Part shown: positions 48,157 through 57,093 of the stretch, piece by piece | Layout: every line of letters begins with the position of its first letter | Position numbering within the stretch: the stretch's first letter is position 1 | Source: Microbacterium schleiferi | Lineage (GTDB): Bacteria; Actinomycetota; Actinomycetes; Actinomycetales; Microbacteriaceae | NCBI RefSeq assembly: GCF_015565955.1 | Contig: NZ_CP064760.1 | Location: 2,728,001-2,792,000, forward strand | Length of the DNA stretch: 64,000 bases | Reading direction: 5' to 3' | Made by a program: the position numbers and the translations under genes | Notes under the pieces: generated by a model | Told to the model about the DNA's origin: nothing | The model's database searches: none | What the model saw: only the letters and a program-made list of their open reading frames with translations

Positions 48157-48960
48157 TCACGCGGCGTTCTTCGCGTCGCGCCACGAGACCCACCGCTTGA
48201 CGGTGTCGAAGTTCCATTCCGGGCCATCCAAGCCGAGCGTGAACAGCCGCACCCCGGCGTCGTAGAGCGCCTCCACCTCATCGGTCTCCCGCGCACCGAT
48301 CTCGTTCGAGACCGTCAGGGTCGACAGGTCGCGCTGCTCCTTCTGCGCCCACTCCTCGAGCACACCGAGCTTGTGTGTCACGGCATCCGGCTTCACGAAG
48401 CTGTGCCAGATGTCAGCGTGGCGAGCCACGAGACGCAGCGTCTTCTGCTCACCGGCCCCGCCGATCATCACCGGAATCTTGCGGGTCGGTGCGGGATTGA
48501 GCACGTCCCACCGCGCTTCGATGCGCCGCATGCTCTCGGCGAGGTCATCGAGTCGTGAGCCGGCGGTGCCGAACTCATAGCCGTACTGCTCGTAGTCCTT
48601 CTCGAACCAGCCCGATCCGGTCCCGAAGATGAACCGTCCCGCAGCGCCGCCCTTGGCGCTGATGTGATCCACCGTCCGGGCCATGTCGGCCTGCAGGTCG
48701 GCGTTGCGGTAGCTGTTGCAGTTCACCAGCGCCCCGAACTCGATGCGCTCGGTCTGCTCCGCCCAGGCGCCGAGCATCGTCCACGACTCGAAGTGCGCGC
48801 CATCCGGGTCACCGGACAGGGGGTAGAAGTGATCCCAGTTGAAGGCGATGTCGACGCCGAAGTCCTCCAACCAGAGAACGGCGTCGCGAATCTGTGCGTA
48901 GCTGACGTGTTGCGGACGGACCTGCACGCCGATCCGCACGGGAGTCTCGAGAAGTGGCAT
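48157..48960 (-). CDS. LLM-class F420-dependent oxidoreductase
   Basis: A 267-residue luciferase-like monooxygenase fold. The start RIGVQVRPQHVSYAQIRDAV is followed by IAFNWDHFYPLSGDP near residue 38, TERIEFGALVNCNSYRN near 70, FGTGSGWFEKDYEQYGYEFG near 111 and IPVMIGGAGEQKTLRLVA near 160. Such proteins use F420 or FMN to oxidise or reduce small substrates; the substrate is unknown. TAGGCT lies six bases before the ATG. It is divergent from menC. Confidence 0.88.
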   Translation of the reverse strand: MPLLETPVRIGVQVRPQHVSYAQIRDAVLWLEDFGVDIAFNWDHFYPLSGDPDGAHFESWTMLGAWAEQTERIEFGALVNCNSYRNADLQADMARTVDHISAKGGAAGRFIFGTGSGWFEKDYEQYGYEFGTAGSRLDDLAESMRRIEARWDVLNPAPTRKIPVMIGGAGEQKTLRLVARHADIWHSFVKPDAVTHKLGVLEEWAQKEQRDLSTLTVSNEIGARETDEVEALYDAGVRLFTLGLDGPEWNFDTVKRWVSWRDAKNAA

Positions 48961-49041
48961 GCCGCCAGCCTACGGACACCGCAGGCCGTGGGATCCGCGC
49001 GGCGGGAGGTCATCGGAGCTCAAGGCAGGCAGGATGAGGAC

Positions 49042-50052
49042 ATGGACGCCGCTGTGCACGTGCCGCTCCTTCCGCCGCTGGAGGACCTGCGCGAGAGCGC
49101 GCACGTCGTATCGCTGCCACTGGTCACGAGGTTTCGCGGCGTCGAGCACCGCGAAGCGATGCTGCTGCGCGGACCGGCAGGGTGGACCGAGTTCTCGCCC
49201 TTCGTGGAATACGACGATGGGGAGGCGAGCGCGTGGCTGGCCGCCGCAATCGACTTCGGCTGGCACAGCACACCGGTAGCCCGCCGCCGCGAGATCCGGG
49301 TGAACGCGACGGTCCCGGCCGTCGCACCGGATGCCGTGGCCGCGGTGCTGGCGCGATTCGATGGATGCCGCACTGTCAAGGTCAAGGTCGCCGAGTCCGG
49401 CGGGACACTCGCCGATGATGTCGCCCGCGTGCGCGCCGTGCGCGAAGCGATGGGGCCGCTCGGCCGCATCCGTGTCGACGCGAATGGAGCGTGGAACCTC
49501 GACGAGGCAGAGCACGCCATCCACGCTCTCGCGGAGTTCGATCTGGAATACGTCGAACAGCCCTGCACGAGCCTCGACGAGCTGCGGGAGTTGCGGCGCC
49601 GCATCCGCTACATGGGAGTGCCGGTCGCCGCCGACGAGAGCGTGCGCAAGGCCGATGATCCCCTCGCTGTCGCGCGCGCCGGCGCGGCCGACCTGCTCGT
49701 CATCAAAGCGCAGCCGCTGGGCGGCATCCACCGCGCCCTGACCCTCGTCGCCGAGGCGGGGCTCCCAGTGGTCGTCTCGAGCGCACTCGACACGTCAGTG
49801 GGACTGGCGATGGGCGCGGCCCTCGCTGCAGCCCTCCCCGACCTCGACTACGACTGCGGGTTAGGTACCGCTGCACTTCTGGCTGCCGACGTCACGACGC
49901 AGCCGCTGCGACCGGAGCACGGCACGATCCCTGTCGGCCGGCCCGAGGTCGATGAGTCCGCCGTGAACGCGTATGCCGCGCCCGCCGCTCGGCGACGGTG
50001 GTGGGAGGAGCGCCTCACGCGGTGCCACGCGCTGCTGGCGGCATCCGTCTGA
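49042..50052 (+). CDS. menC: O-succinylbenzoate synthase
   Basis: A 336-residue enolase-superfamily enzyme. The Lys of VKVKVAESG near residue 110, DANGAWNLDEAEHAI near 146, YVEQPCTSLDEL near 171, the ADESVR metal site near 196 and VIKAQPLGGIHRAL near 221 form the catalytic barrel. It dehydrates SHCHC to succinylbenzoate. The ATG at 49042 follows GAGG. With menF, menD, menE, menB, menA and menG this gives every classical step except menH. Confidence 0.92.
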   Translation: MDAAVHVPLLPPLEDLRESAHVVSLPLVTRFRGVEHREAMLLRGPAGWTEFSPFVEYDDGEASAWLAAAIDFGWHSTPVARRREIRVNATVPAVAPDAVAAVLARFDGCRTVKVKVAESGGTLADDVARVRAVREAMGPLGRIRVDANGAWNLDEAEHAIHALAEFDLEYVEQPCTSLDELRELRRRIRYMGVPVAADESVRKADDPLAVARAGAADLLVIKAQPLGGIHRALTLVAEAGLPVVVSSALDTSVGLAMGAALAAALPDLDYDCGLGTAALLAADVTTQPLRPEHGTIPVGRPEVDESAVNAYAAPAARRRWWEERLTRCHALLAASV

Positions 50053-50071
50053 CGCGAGGGTCTCGGACCGG

Positions 50072-50749
50072 TCAGGATGCCGGGTCGACGAGAGCGATCG
50101 CGAGCTGCTGCGTGCGCGACTCTGCTCGCACCCGCAACTGGTCATAGTCGCGCCGTTCAATCGCCGCGCTGATCAGCGCGTCTTCCCAGACCGTGAGCAC
50201 GAGGCGAGCGAAATCACGAGGGGGAAGCCGCAGCCGAAGGTTGTACGAACTCGCGAGATCTTCGATCATCCGCCGAACCCGGTCGATGAGACTCTCCTCC
50301 CATGCGAGGTAGGCCTGCGCCGTCTCGTCATCGCGCATGGCGCGCAACCGGATCTCGCTCATGAGCACGACGTCCAAGAGCCCCTCGACCGTGCCTTCCA
50401 GGACGTTCTGAACGAGCTCCGTGGGCGTAAGCGCCGCATCCTGAGCACGCAGTCCGTCGACGCGCGCCGAGACCGCCTCGAGTTTGCGGTCGGTGACGGC
50501 CCGCACGAGTTCGAAGAACAGCTCGTCCTTCGTGGAGAAATTGGAGTAGAACGCACCGCGCGTGAAACCCGCGCGCTCGCAGATGTCCTCGACCGACGCG
50601 CCGTCGAGGCCGGACTCGGCGAACACCTCGTACGCAGCCCGCATGAGCCGCGCTTTCGTGCGCTCCCGCCCTCGCGCTTCCTCGGGCACGATGCCGTCGA
50701 TCGCTTCCAGGAAGCGACGAGCGGATGCCTCGTCTGAGGGCACGATCAC
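50072..50749 (-). CDS. TetR-family regulator of the MMPL/YhgE genes
   Basis: A 225-residue repressor. The helix-turn-helix is RLMRAAYEVFAESGLDGASV, then EDICERAGFTRGAFYSNFST near residues 34-76. The C-terminal ligand domain is all-helical and includes RAMRDDETAQAYLAWEESLI. It is divergent from the MMPL gene, and two strong palindromes (50812-50846) lie between them, so it probably represses both itself and the exporter. The inducer is unknown. Confidence 0.88.
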   Translation of the reverse strand: MIVPSDEASARRFLEAIDGIVPEEARGRERTKARLMRAAYEVFAESGLDGASVEDICERAGFTRGAFYSNFSTKDELFFELVRAVTDRKLEAVSARVDGLRAQDAALTPTELVQNVLEGTVEGLLDVVLMSEIRLRAMRDDETAQAYLAWEESLIDRVRRMIEDLASSYNLRLRLPPRDFARLVLTVWEDALISAAIERRDYDQLRVRAESRTQQLAIALVDPAS

Positions 50750-50811
50750 ATCCTCTTCTCGGTCACGGGCTCACACCCCGTGTTCAGCTTCAGTCTCGCC
50801 GCAATCGCCTA

Positions 50812-50846
50812 CGATACACATACGTATCGGATACACCGGTGTATCG
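50812..50846. promoter_or_regulatory. Tandem palindromic operator of the MMPL promoter
   Basis: CGATAC-N6-GTATCG (50812-50829) is followed directly by the perfect 16-bp palindrome GATACACC-GGTGTATC (50830-50845). A TACGAT -10-like box at 50810-50815 overlaps the first, so a bound TetR protein would block transcription. Confidence 0.65.
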
Positions 50847-50881
50847 ACAATTCTCCACCCGACGACCCCGGAGGAAGACCC

Positions 50882-53758
50882 GTGTCCACCGCTCTGTATG
50901 CCCTCGGACGATGGGCGTACCGGCATCCGTGGCGGGTGCTGGCGTCCTGGCTTCTCGTGCTGATCCTCGCCGGCGGCGGAGCCGTGCTCTTTCAGCAGGG
51001 AACCGACAACACCTTCTCGATCCCCGGCACCGAGTCCGAAGCAGGCCTCGAAGAGCTTCAGCGCACCTTCCCCGAGGTCTCGGGAACGAGCGCGCAGTTC
51101 ATCGTCGTCGCGCCCGAGGGGATGACGGTCGAAGACGCTCCCTTCCCCGACGACATCGCGCAGACGATCGACGAGATCGAGGGCATCGACGGAGTCCTGG
51201 CCGTCAGCGACCCCTACGACGAGTCAATCTCGGGCCTGATCTCCGATGACGGATCGGCCGCACTCGTCCGCTTCCAGTTCGAAGGTCAAGCCTCCTCGGT
51301 CTCGGACGAGACGAAAGACCAGCTGTTCGAGATCACGGATGCTCTCCAAGCAGAGCTCCCCGCGGGCACGACGGTAGCTCTCGGCGGCGATCTGTTCTCG
51401 CAGTCCCTGCCCACCCTGTCGATCGTCGAGCTGTTCGGTGTTCTCCTCGCGCTGGTCGTGCTCATCGTCACGTTCCGGTCGTTCGTCGTGGCGGGACTCC
51501 CCCTCATCACGGCGATCCTGGGCGTCGGCTTGTCGATGGCACTGATCTTCGTTTCGACAGCCTTCGCGACCATCTCGTCGACGACCCCGATGCTCGCGCT
51601 CATGCTCGGGCTCGCGGTCGGTATCGACTACGCCCTGTTCATCATCTCCCGTCAGCAGGATGCCGTCCGAGAGGGCGTCGACCCCGAAGAGGCCGCAGCG
51701 CGCGCGACCGGAACAGCGGGCTCGGCTGTCGTCTTCGCCGGCGCAACGGTACTCATCGCACTGATCGGCCTCTCGTTTGCCAACATCCCGTTCTTGACCA
51801 CCATGGGGATCGCGGCATCCGTGGCCGTGGCGATAGCCGTCGCGATCGCCGTGACGCTGACACCCGCCTTCCTCGGCTTCGTCAAGGGCCGCGTTGCCGG
51901 GTGGCCTCGGCGGAAGCCGCGCGCCCGGCGACGCGACCGAGGCGCTGCTGCGGAGGTGACGGCCCGTGCCGACAGCGACGGCGCCGCATCCGCTTCCACG
52001 GTGGCGGCGGGGAAGAAGACGAACCCGTGGGTGAAGCTTGTCACCCGGCATCCGATCGTCACCACGGTGTCGGTCGTGGCGCTTCTCGGAGCTCTCGCGA
52101 TCCCCGCCGGCAGCCTCGCGCTGGCTCTCCCCAACGCCGGGATGCTGCCCGAAGACAACGAGGCGCGGCAGAGCTACGACCTGGTGGCCGAGCACTTCGG
52201 TCCCGGTGCCAACGGGCCGCTGATCATGACCGGCACGATCGTCACCTCGACCGACCCGGTCACCCTCATGCAGGATCTCGGCGACGACATCGCGACGATC
52301 CCGGGCGTGAAAGAGGTAGCGCTGGCGACCCCCAACCGCACCGCCGACACCGGAATCGTGCAGATCGTTCCGGAGACCGCGCCCGACGATCCCGCCACCG
52401 CCGACCTCGTCCGAGAACTGCGCGCCCAGCACGATCGACTTCTCGACGAATACGGCGTCGACCTGAAGGTCACCGGGTTCACGGCGATCGCCATCGACAT
52501 TTCCGATCGCCTGGGCGGCGCACTCCTGCCGTTCGGCATCTTCGTCGTGGGCCTCTCCCTCGTGCTGCTGACGATCGTGTTCCGGTCGATCTGGGTTCCC
52601 ATCAAGGCTGCCGCCGGCTACCTCCTCTCGGTCGCCGCCGCGTTCGGGATCGTCGCTCTCGTCTTCGAGTGGGGCGTGTTCGCCGATGCCCTCCACGTGT
52701 CCAAGACCGGGCCGGTCATCAGCTTTATGCCGATCATCCTCATGGGTGTGCTCTTCGGCCTCGCGATGGACTACGAGGTCTTCCTCGTCTCCCGAATGCG
52801 GGAGGACTACGTCCACCTGCGACGTGCTCGCGGCGGACGCGCCGACCGAGCGACCGCCATCAGTGCCGTCAGATCCGGTTTCACGGCATCCGCTCGTGTG
52901 GTCACCGCCGCCGCAGTCATCATGTTCGCGGTGTTCGCCGCGTTCGTGCCCGAAGGCGATATCAACATCAAACCCATTGCGCTGGGGCTTGCGGCGGGCA
53001 TCGCGATCGACGCGTTCCTCGTGCGCATGACGCTCGTCCCCGCCGTCATGGCGCTGCTCGGACAGCACGCGTGGTGGATGCCGCGGTGGATGCATCGCGT
53101 GCTTCCGCACTTCGACATCGAAGGCGAAGCCGTGGAGCGAGAGCTCTCGCTGCGGAATTGGCCGGAGCCGAACACGACAGCCGCGGTCGTTGCCGAGGAC
53201 CTCGCGCTGCACGCGTTCGGCAGACGACACGGAGGCGATACCGACGTCTTCTCGGGCGTGAGCACCCGCGTGGAGTTCGGCGATACCGTGCTCGTCGACG
53301 GTGACCCGCGAGCAACACGCGCCTTCCTGCTGGCCATCGCCGGGCGCCTGGCGCCGACGGGGGGCCGGCTCCGTGTGGCAGGCCACCTGCTGCCCGAGCG
53401 CGCCGCCTGGGTGCGTTCGCACGTCGGGGTAGCCCTCCTCGCGGATGCCGATGATCCGATCGCGGAACTCTCCCACCCGCTGCGCGGGCCCGCCCAGGTC
53501 GTCGTGATCGATGGCCTCGACAGGCTCGAGAGCGAAGCGATGCGCGACCAGGCCGCAGCGCTCCTGCGTGACGCCGCTCTCGCACGCCGCGAGCGTACGG
53601 GCGATGGGACCTCGCCCCTGACGATCCTCGCCTCGACGCAGCGTGAGGACACCGCCCTCGCGCTGATGACCGAGGCCCGCCGCATCGGTGTGAGCTCGCT
53701 CACGCTGAGCTCGCGATACGAAACGACAGTTCCCGCGCCCGCGGAGGAGCACGCATGA
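50882..53758 (+). CDS. MMPL-family transporter with degenerate ABC-ATPase-like tail
   Basis: A 958-residue RND/MMPL protein. A first membrane helix (VLASWLLVLILAGGGAVLF), an extracellular domain, a membrane bundle with LGLAVGIDYALFIISR near residue 243, a second extracellular domain and a second bundle with GLAMDYEVFLVSRMRED near 622 form the usual duplicated fold. The last 200 residues are unusual: DVFSGVSTRVEFGDTVLVDG, then a Walker-A-like site that lacks the GKS/T lysine (DGDPRATRAF), and QVVVIDGLDRLESEAMRDQA in the Walker B position. It looks like a fused, inactive ABC ATPase domain. The GTG at 50882 follows GGAGG. It probably exports lipids or drugs. Confidence 0.9.
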   Translation: MSTALYALGRWAYRHPWRVLASWLLVLILAGGGAVLFQQGTDNTFSIPGTESEAGLEELQRTFPEVSGTSAQFIVVAPEGMTVEDAPFPDDIAQTIDEIEGIDGVLAVSDPYDESISGLISDDGSAALVRFQFEGQASSVSDETKDQLFEITDALQAELPAGTTVALGGDLFSQSLPTLSIVELFGVLLALVVLIVTFRSFVVAGLPLITAILGVGLSMALIFVSTAFATISSTTPMLALMLGLAVGIDYALFIISRQQDAVREGVDPEEAAARATGTAGSAVVFAGATVLIALIGLSFANIPFLTTMGIAASVAVAIAVAIAVTLTPAFLGFVKGRVAGWPRRKPRARRRDRGAAAEVTARADSDGAASASTVAAGKKTNPWVKLVTRHPIVTTVSVVALLGALAIPAGSLALALPNAGMLPEDNEARQSYDLVAEHFGPGANGPLIMTGTIVTSTDPVTLMQDLGDDIATIPGVKEVALATPNRTADTGIVQIVPETAPDDPATADLVRELRAQHDRLLDEYGVDLKVTGFTAIAIDISDRLGGALLPFGIFVVGLSLVLLTIVFRSIWVPIKAAAGYLLSVAAAFGIVALVFEWGVFADALHVSKTGPVISFMPIILMGVLFGLAMDYEVFLVSRMREDYVHLRRARGGRADRATAISAVRSGFTASARVVTAAAVIMFAVFAAFVPEGDINIKPIALGLAAGIAIDAFLVRMTLVPAVMALLGQHAWWMPRWMHRVLPHFDIEGEAVERELSLRNWPEPNTTAAVVAEDLALHAFGRRHGGDTDVFSGVSTRVEFGDTVLVDGDPRATRAFLLAIAGRLAPTGGRLRVAGHLLPERAAWVRSHVGVALLADADDPIAELSHPLRGPAQVVVIDGLDRLESEAMRDQAAALLRDAALARRERTGDGTSPLTILASTQREDTALALMTEARRIGVSSLTLSSRYETTVPAPAEEHA

Positions 53759-55839
53759 GTATGTCAGTCGAACGCGCCCGGAGCCGCAAGCCCATCACGT
53801 GGCTCACGATTCTCGGCGTCATCCTGCTACCGGCCGTCATCGGCGGCATCCTCGTGGTCGCCCTGTACAACCCGACTACGCGACTGGACACGATGAACGC
53901 CGCGATCGTGAACGAGGACGAACCGGTCACGATCAACGGCCAGTACGTTCCGCTGGGGCGCCAGCTCTCGGCCGGGCTCGTCGAGGGCTCGGGGGATGCC
54001 GACGGCAACCTCACCTGGACCATCTCGAACGCGGACGACGCCGCGGCGGGCCTTGCCGACGGCACGTACGCGGCGGTCGTCACGATTCCCGAGAACTTCT
54101 CCGCCGCAGCGACCTCTACACGGCCGGGCGAAACCCCCGAGCAGGCAACGATCGAGGTGACGACGGCGCCCGACAGCCTCATCGTCGATGACGCCATCAC
54201 CGCTCAGATCACCTCGACCGCGGCGACTCTGACCGGGGAGCAGATCTCGACCCAGTACCTCGAGAACGTCTTCCTCGGGTTCACGACCCTCGGCGACCAG
54301 CTCGGCGAGGCAGCGGGCGGCGCTGATCAGCTCGCCGACGGCATCCAGCAGTCAGCGGACGGGTCCGCGGAGCTCGCGAGCGGGCTGCAGCAGCTCTCCT
54401 CCGGCGCCGGTCAGCTCTCGTCGGCTGCGTACGGCATCGCCGACGGCGCGAGTCAGCTTGCCGGCGGCCAGGCGACCTGGGCGGCAGGCGCCAACGAAGC
54501 GTCCGCGGGGCTGAACCAACTCGCCGGCGGAGCTAACGCTCTGGTCGCCCCGAGCCAGCAGATCGCGGGAGGCTTGCAACAGTTCGCCGATCAGGTCCAG
54601 GGCATCAGCGTGCCGCAGTCCGTGATCGATGCCGCGCAGGAGGTCGCCGACAACAGCACTCAGCTGAAGGATGATGCCGCCGCCCGGGCCGCGCAGTTGC
54701 AGCAGATCGCGGCGGATTGCTATGCGCAGAGCCTGCCTGCGAACGTGTGCGATGCCCTGCAGCAGGTCGCCGACGACGCTACGGCGGCACTGCCGACCAT
54801 CGACAACATCCTCGACAACTCGCAGCAGATCGCCACCGGACTCGCGCAGATCAACGAGCTTCCTGCTCAAGTCACCGCCCTAGCCGACGGCGCGACGCAG
54901 CTGTCGGCGGGTATCGCCGGGGTGGCCAGCGGTGTCCAACAGTCCGCAGCCGGTGTCGGCAGCCTGGCAGGCGGCGCGTCGACGATCTCGTCGCAGACTT
55001 CCACTCTCGCAGCGGGAGTGTCGCAGTGGGCGAACGGCACTGACGCATGGGCGAGCGGCGCCACCCAGTCAGCTACCGGCGCCACGACTCTGAGCGACGG
55101 GCTGACACAGCTCGCCGATGGCACGACCTCCCTCGCGGACGGACTCCACACGGCGGTCGAGCAGCTCCCGTCGTACACGGATGCCGAGGCCGCGAGCCTC
55201 GCGGAGGTCGTCGCCGACCCCGTGGCGGCGGAGGGCGTTGGCTCCGACCTGTTCGGAGCATCCGCGATTCCACTGTTGACGGCGCTCGCGCTGTGGTTCG
55301 GCGCGCTCGGCTCGTTCGTCGTGCTCCGGGCCTTCCCCGCCCGCACCCTCGCCTCCCGCGCGGCCTCGCCCCTTCTCGCCCTGCGCTCGTTTGTGCCCGC
55401 CGCGGCGATCGGTGCCGTTCAGGGTCTGCTCGTGGCGGGCATCGTCCAGATCTCCGCGGGATATGACTGGGGAGACTGGTCGATCTTCGCCGGTGTCAGC
55501 ATCCTGGCCGGGGTCGCCTTCGCGGCCGTGAACCAGGCACTCGTGGCCGTCTTCGGCGGCGCAGGCCGCTGGGTCGCGGCGCTCATCGGGGTGCTCGCTG
55601 TCGCAACCGGAATCGTTTCCACGGTCCCCGGTGTGCTGACGGCGATCGACGCGGTCCTGCCCATCTCTCCGGCCTACAACGCGATGCTCGGTGCCCTCAC
55701 CGGCTCGGGCGGCGTGGGCGCGGGGATCGCGGGGCTCGTGATCTGGGGCGGCCTCGCCTTCGTCGCGACGATCCTCGCTGTTGCCGCACGACGGACCACG
55801 ACAGCCCGCGCCATCCTCGCCTCCCCGGCTACCGGCTAG
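53755..55839 (+). CDS. YhgE/Pip family membrane protein
   Basis: A 694-residue protein. An N-terminal membrane helix (ILGVILLPAVIGGILVVALY) is followed by a long extracellular domain with many heptad-like repeats of the type xLxxGxxQLxxGxxxL (residues about 190-470), and by a C-terminal block of five or six membrane segments. This is the YhgE/Pip layout, related to ABC-2 permeases, phage-infection protein and the type VII-associated YueB. The start overlaps the MMPL stop (ATGA), so the two are coupled and under the same TetR operator. Confidence 0.9.
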   Translation: MSMSVERARSRKPITWLTILGVILLPAVIGGILVVALYNPTTRLDTMNAAIVNEDEPVTINGQYVPLGRQLSAGLVEGSGDADGNLTWTISNADDAAAGLADGTYAAVVTIPENFSAAATSTRPGETPEQATIEVTTAPDSLIVDDAITAQITSTAATLTGEQISTQYLENVFLGFTTLGDQLGEAAGGADQLADGIQQSADGSAELASGLQQLSSGAGQLSSAAYGIADGASQLAGGQATWAAGANEASAGLNQLAGGANALVAPSQQIAGGLQQFADQVQGISVPQSVIDAAQEVADNSTQLKDDAAARAAQLQQIAADCYAQSLPANVCDALQQVADDATAALPTIDNILDNSQQIATGLAQINELPAQVTALADGATQLSAGIAGVASGVQQSAAGVGSLAGGASTISSQTSTLAAGVSQWANGTDAWASGATQSATGATTLSDGLTQLADGTTSLADGLHTAVEQLPSYTDAEAASLAEVVADPVAAEGVGSDLFGASAIPLLTALALWFGALGSFVVLRAFPARTLASRAASPLLALRSFVPAAAIGAVQGLLVAGIVQISAGYDWGDWSIFAGVSILAGVAFAAVNQALVAVFGGAGRWVAALIGVLAVATGIVSTVPGVLTAIDAVLPISPAYNAMLGALTGSGGVGAGIAGLVIWGGLAFVATILAVAARRTTTARAILASPATG

Positions 55840-56028
55840 CCCGCTACCGACCTGACCGCGCCCGGAGAGCGCTGGCTCGGTGCTGGAGGGGCTGGCACCG
55901 GGTCTGGCGGGAGCCGACGCAGCCGGCGAGGGCATGTCGCCTCCGGCGCCGAAGCCGGCGCGGACTCACCCATGGATGTTCGGCAAGCCGGGCCTCACGC
56001 GGGGTGAGGTAGCGCGAGGGCCAGAATC
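55840..56028. other. Spacer between convergent genes with one hairpin
   Basis: There is no gene here. CCTCAC-GCGGG-GTGAGG (55993-56009) could act as a weak bidirectional terminator for the YhgE and ccsB transcripts, although no T-run follows. Confidence 0.45.
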
Positions 56029-57084
56029 TCAGCTCAGGCCGCTGTAGGCGTGCAGGCCCTTGAAGAACATATTCACGATCGTGAAGTTGAAGATGACGGC
56101 GGTGAACCCGACGATCGAGAGCCACGCTGAGCGAGAACCGCGCCAGCCGCGCGTCGCGCGGGCGTGGATGTATCCGGCATAGAGGACCCAGATCACGAAG
56201 GTCCAGACTTCCTTCGTGTCAAAGCCCCAGTACCGACCCCAGGCGTCGTTGGCCCAAATCGAGCCCGCGATCAGGGTGAAGGTCCAGAAGACGAAGCCCA
56301 TGATCGCGAAGCGGTAGGCGAGGGATTCGAGGGCCTCGGAGCCGGGAAGAGTCCGCAGGAAACCGGGGCCGGACCGGGCAGTCGCGCCGGTACCGACGGC
56401 GGCGATCGCCCGCTGCTCGCGACGCGACTGCATGAGTTGCAGCACCGAGAGGCCGAACGCGATCGCGAACAGCGCGGTTGCCAGCGACGCGACGAAGACG
56501 TGGATGACGAGCCAGACGCTCTTGAGCGGGTCGGCCAGCGGCACGACCTCGACGTAGAAGGTGAACGGCAGCGATGCGCCACCGAGCATCAGCACGACCA
56601 TGCCCGTGATGAGCGAGCCGAGGAAGCGCAGGTCGTAGCGGAAGAGCACCCCGAGGTAGACGGCGACGATCAGCACCGTTCCCGTCAAAGCGAACTCGTA
56701 CATGTTCGACCAGGGAACGTGTCCAGCGACGATCCCGCGCGTGATGACACCGCCGACGTGGAACAGGAAGGCAAGCCACGTCAGGCTCGTGCCGATACGC
56801 GCCCACAGCAGGCGGGTGCGGCGACCGGGCGCGGCGTTGAGGTTGTCCTCAGCGGCCTGCCCTTCGGCGCGAAGCTCGTCGACGGCGGAGGCGGCATCCG
56901 CTGACCCGACCTCCCCGGCACCGACCGAGACGAGCTGACGCTGAGCCGAGCGGTCGACAGCCACCGCAGACCGGCGCGAGAGGTCAACGACGTACGCGAT
57001 GAAGGCGAGCGCGTAGATCGCGATTGCTGTCCACACGAGGAGGAAAGAGACCGACTCGAGAGACAGCGCTGAATCGACGGGCAT
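56029..57084 (-). CDS. ccsB: Cytochrome c biogenesis protein CcsB (ResC)
   Basis: A 351-residue haem handling protein. The N-terminal helix VWTAIAIYALAFIAYVVDL is followed by about eight membrane segments, with conserved histidines (FHVGGVITRG, VIHVFVAS) and the WWD-type haem-binding stretch WANDAWGRYWGFDTKEVWTF near residue 280. It delivers haem to apocytochromes together with ResB. It starts nine bases after the resB stop, in the order resA-ccdA-resB-ccsB. Confidence 0.93.
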   Translation of the reverse strand: MPVDSALSLESVSFLLVWTAIAIYALAFIAYVVDLSRRSAVAVDRSAQRQLVSVGAGEVGSADAASAVDELRAEGQAAEDNLNAAPGRRTRLLWARIGTSLTWLAFLFHVGGVITRGIVAGHVPWSNMYEFALTGTVLIVAVYLGVLFRYDLRFLGSLITGMVVLMLGGASLPFTFYVEVVPLADPLKSVWLVIHVFVASLATALFAIAFGLSVLQLMQSRREQRAIAAVGTGATARSGPGFLRTLPGSEALESLAYRFAIMGFVFWTFTLIAGSIWANDAWGRYWGFDTKEVWTFVIWVLYAGYIHARATRGWRGSRSAWLSIVGFTAVIFNFTIVNMFFKGLHAYSGLS

Positions 57085-57093
57085 GGTGTCAGT

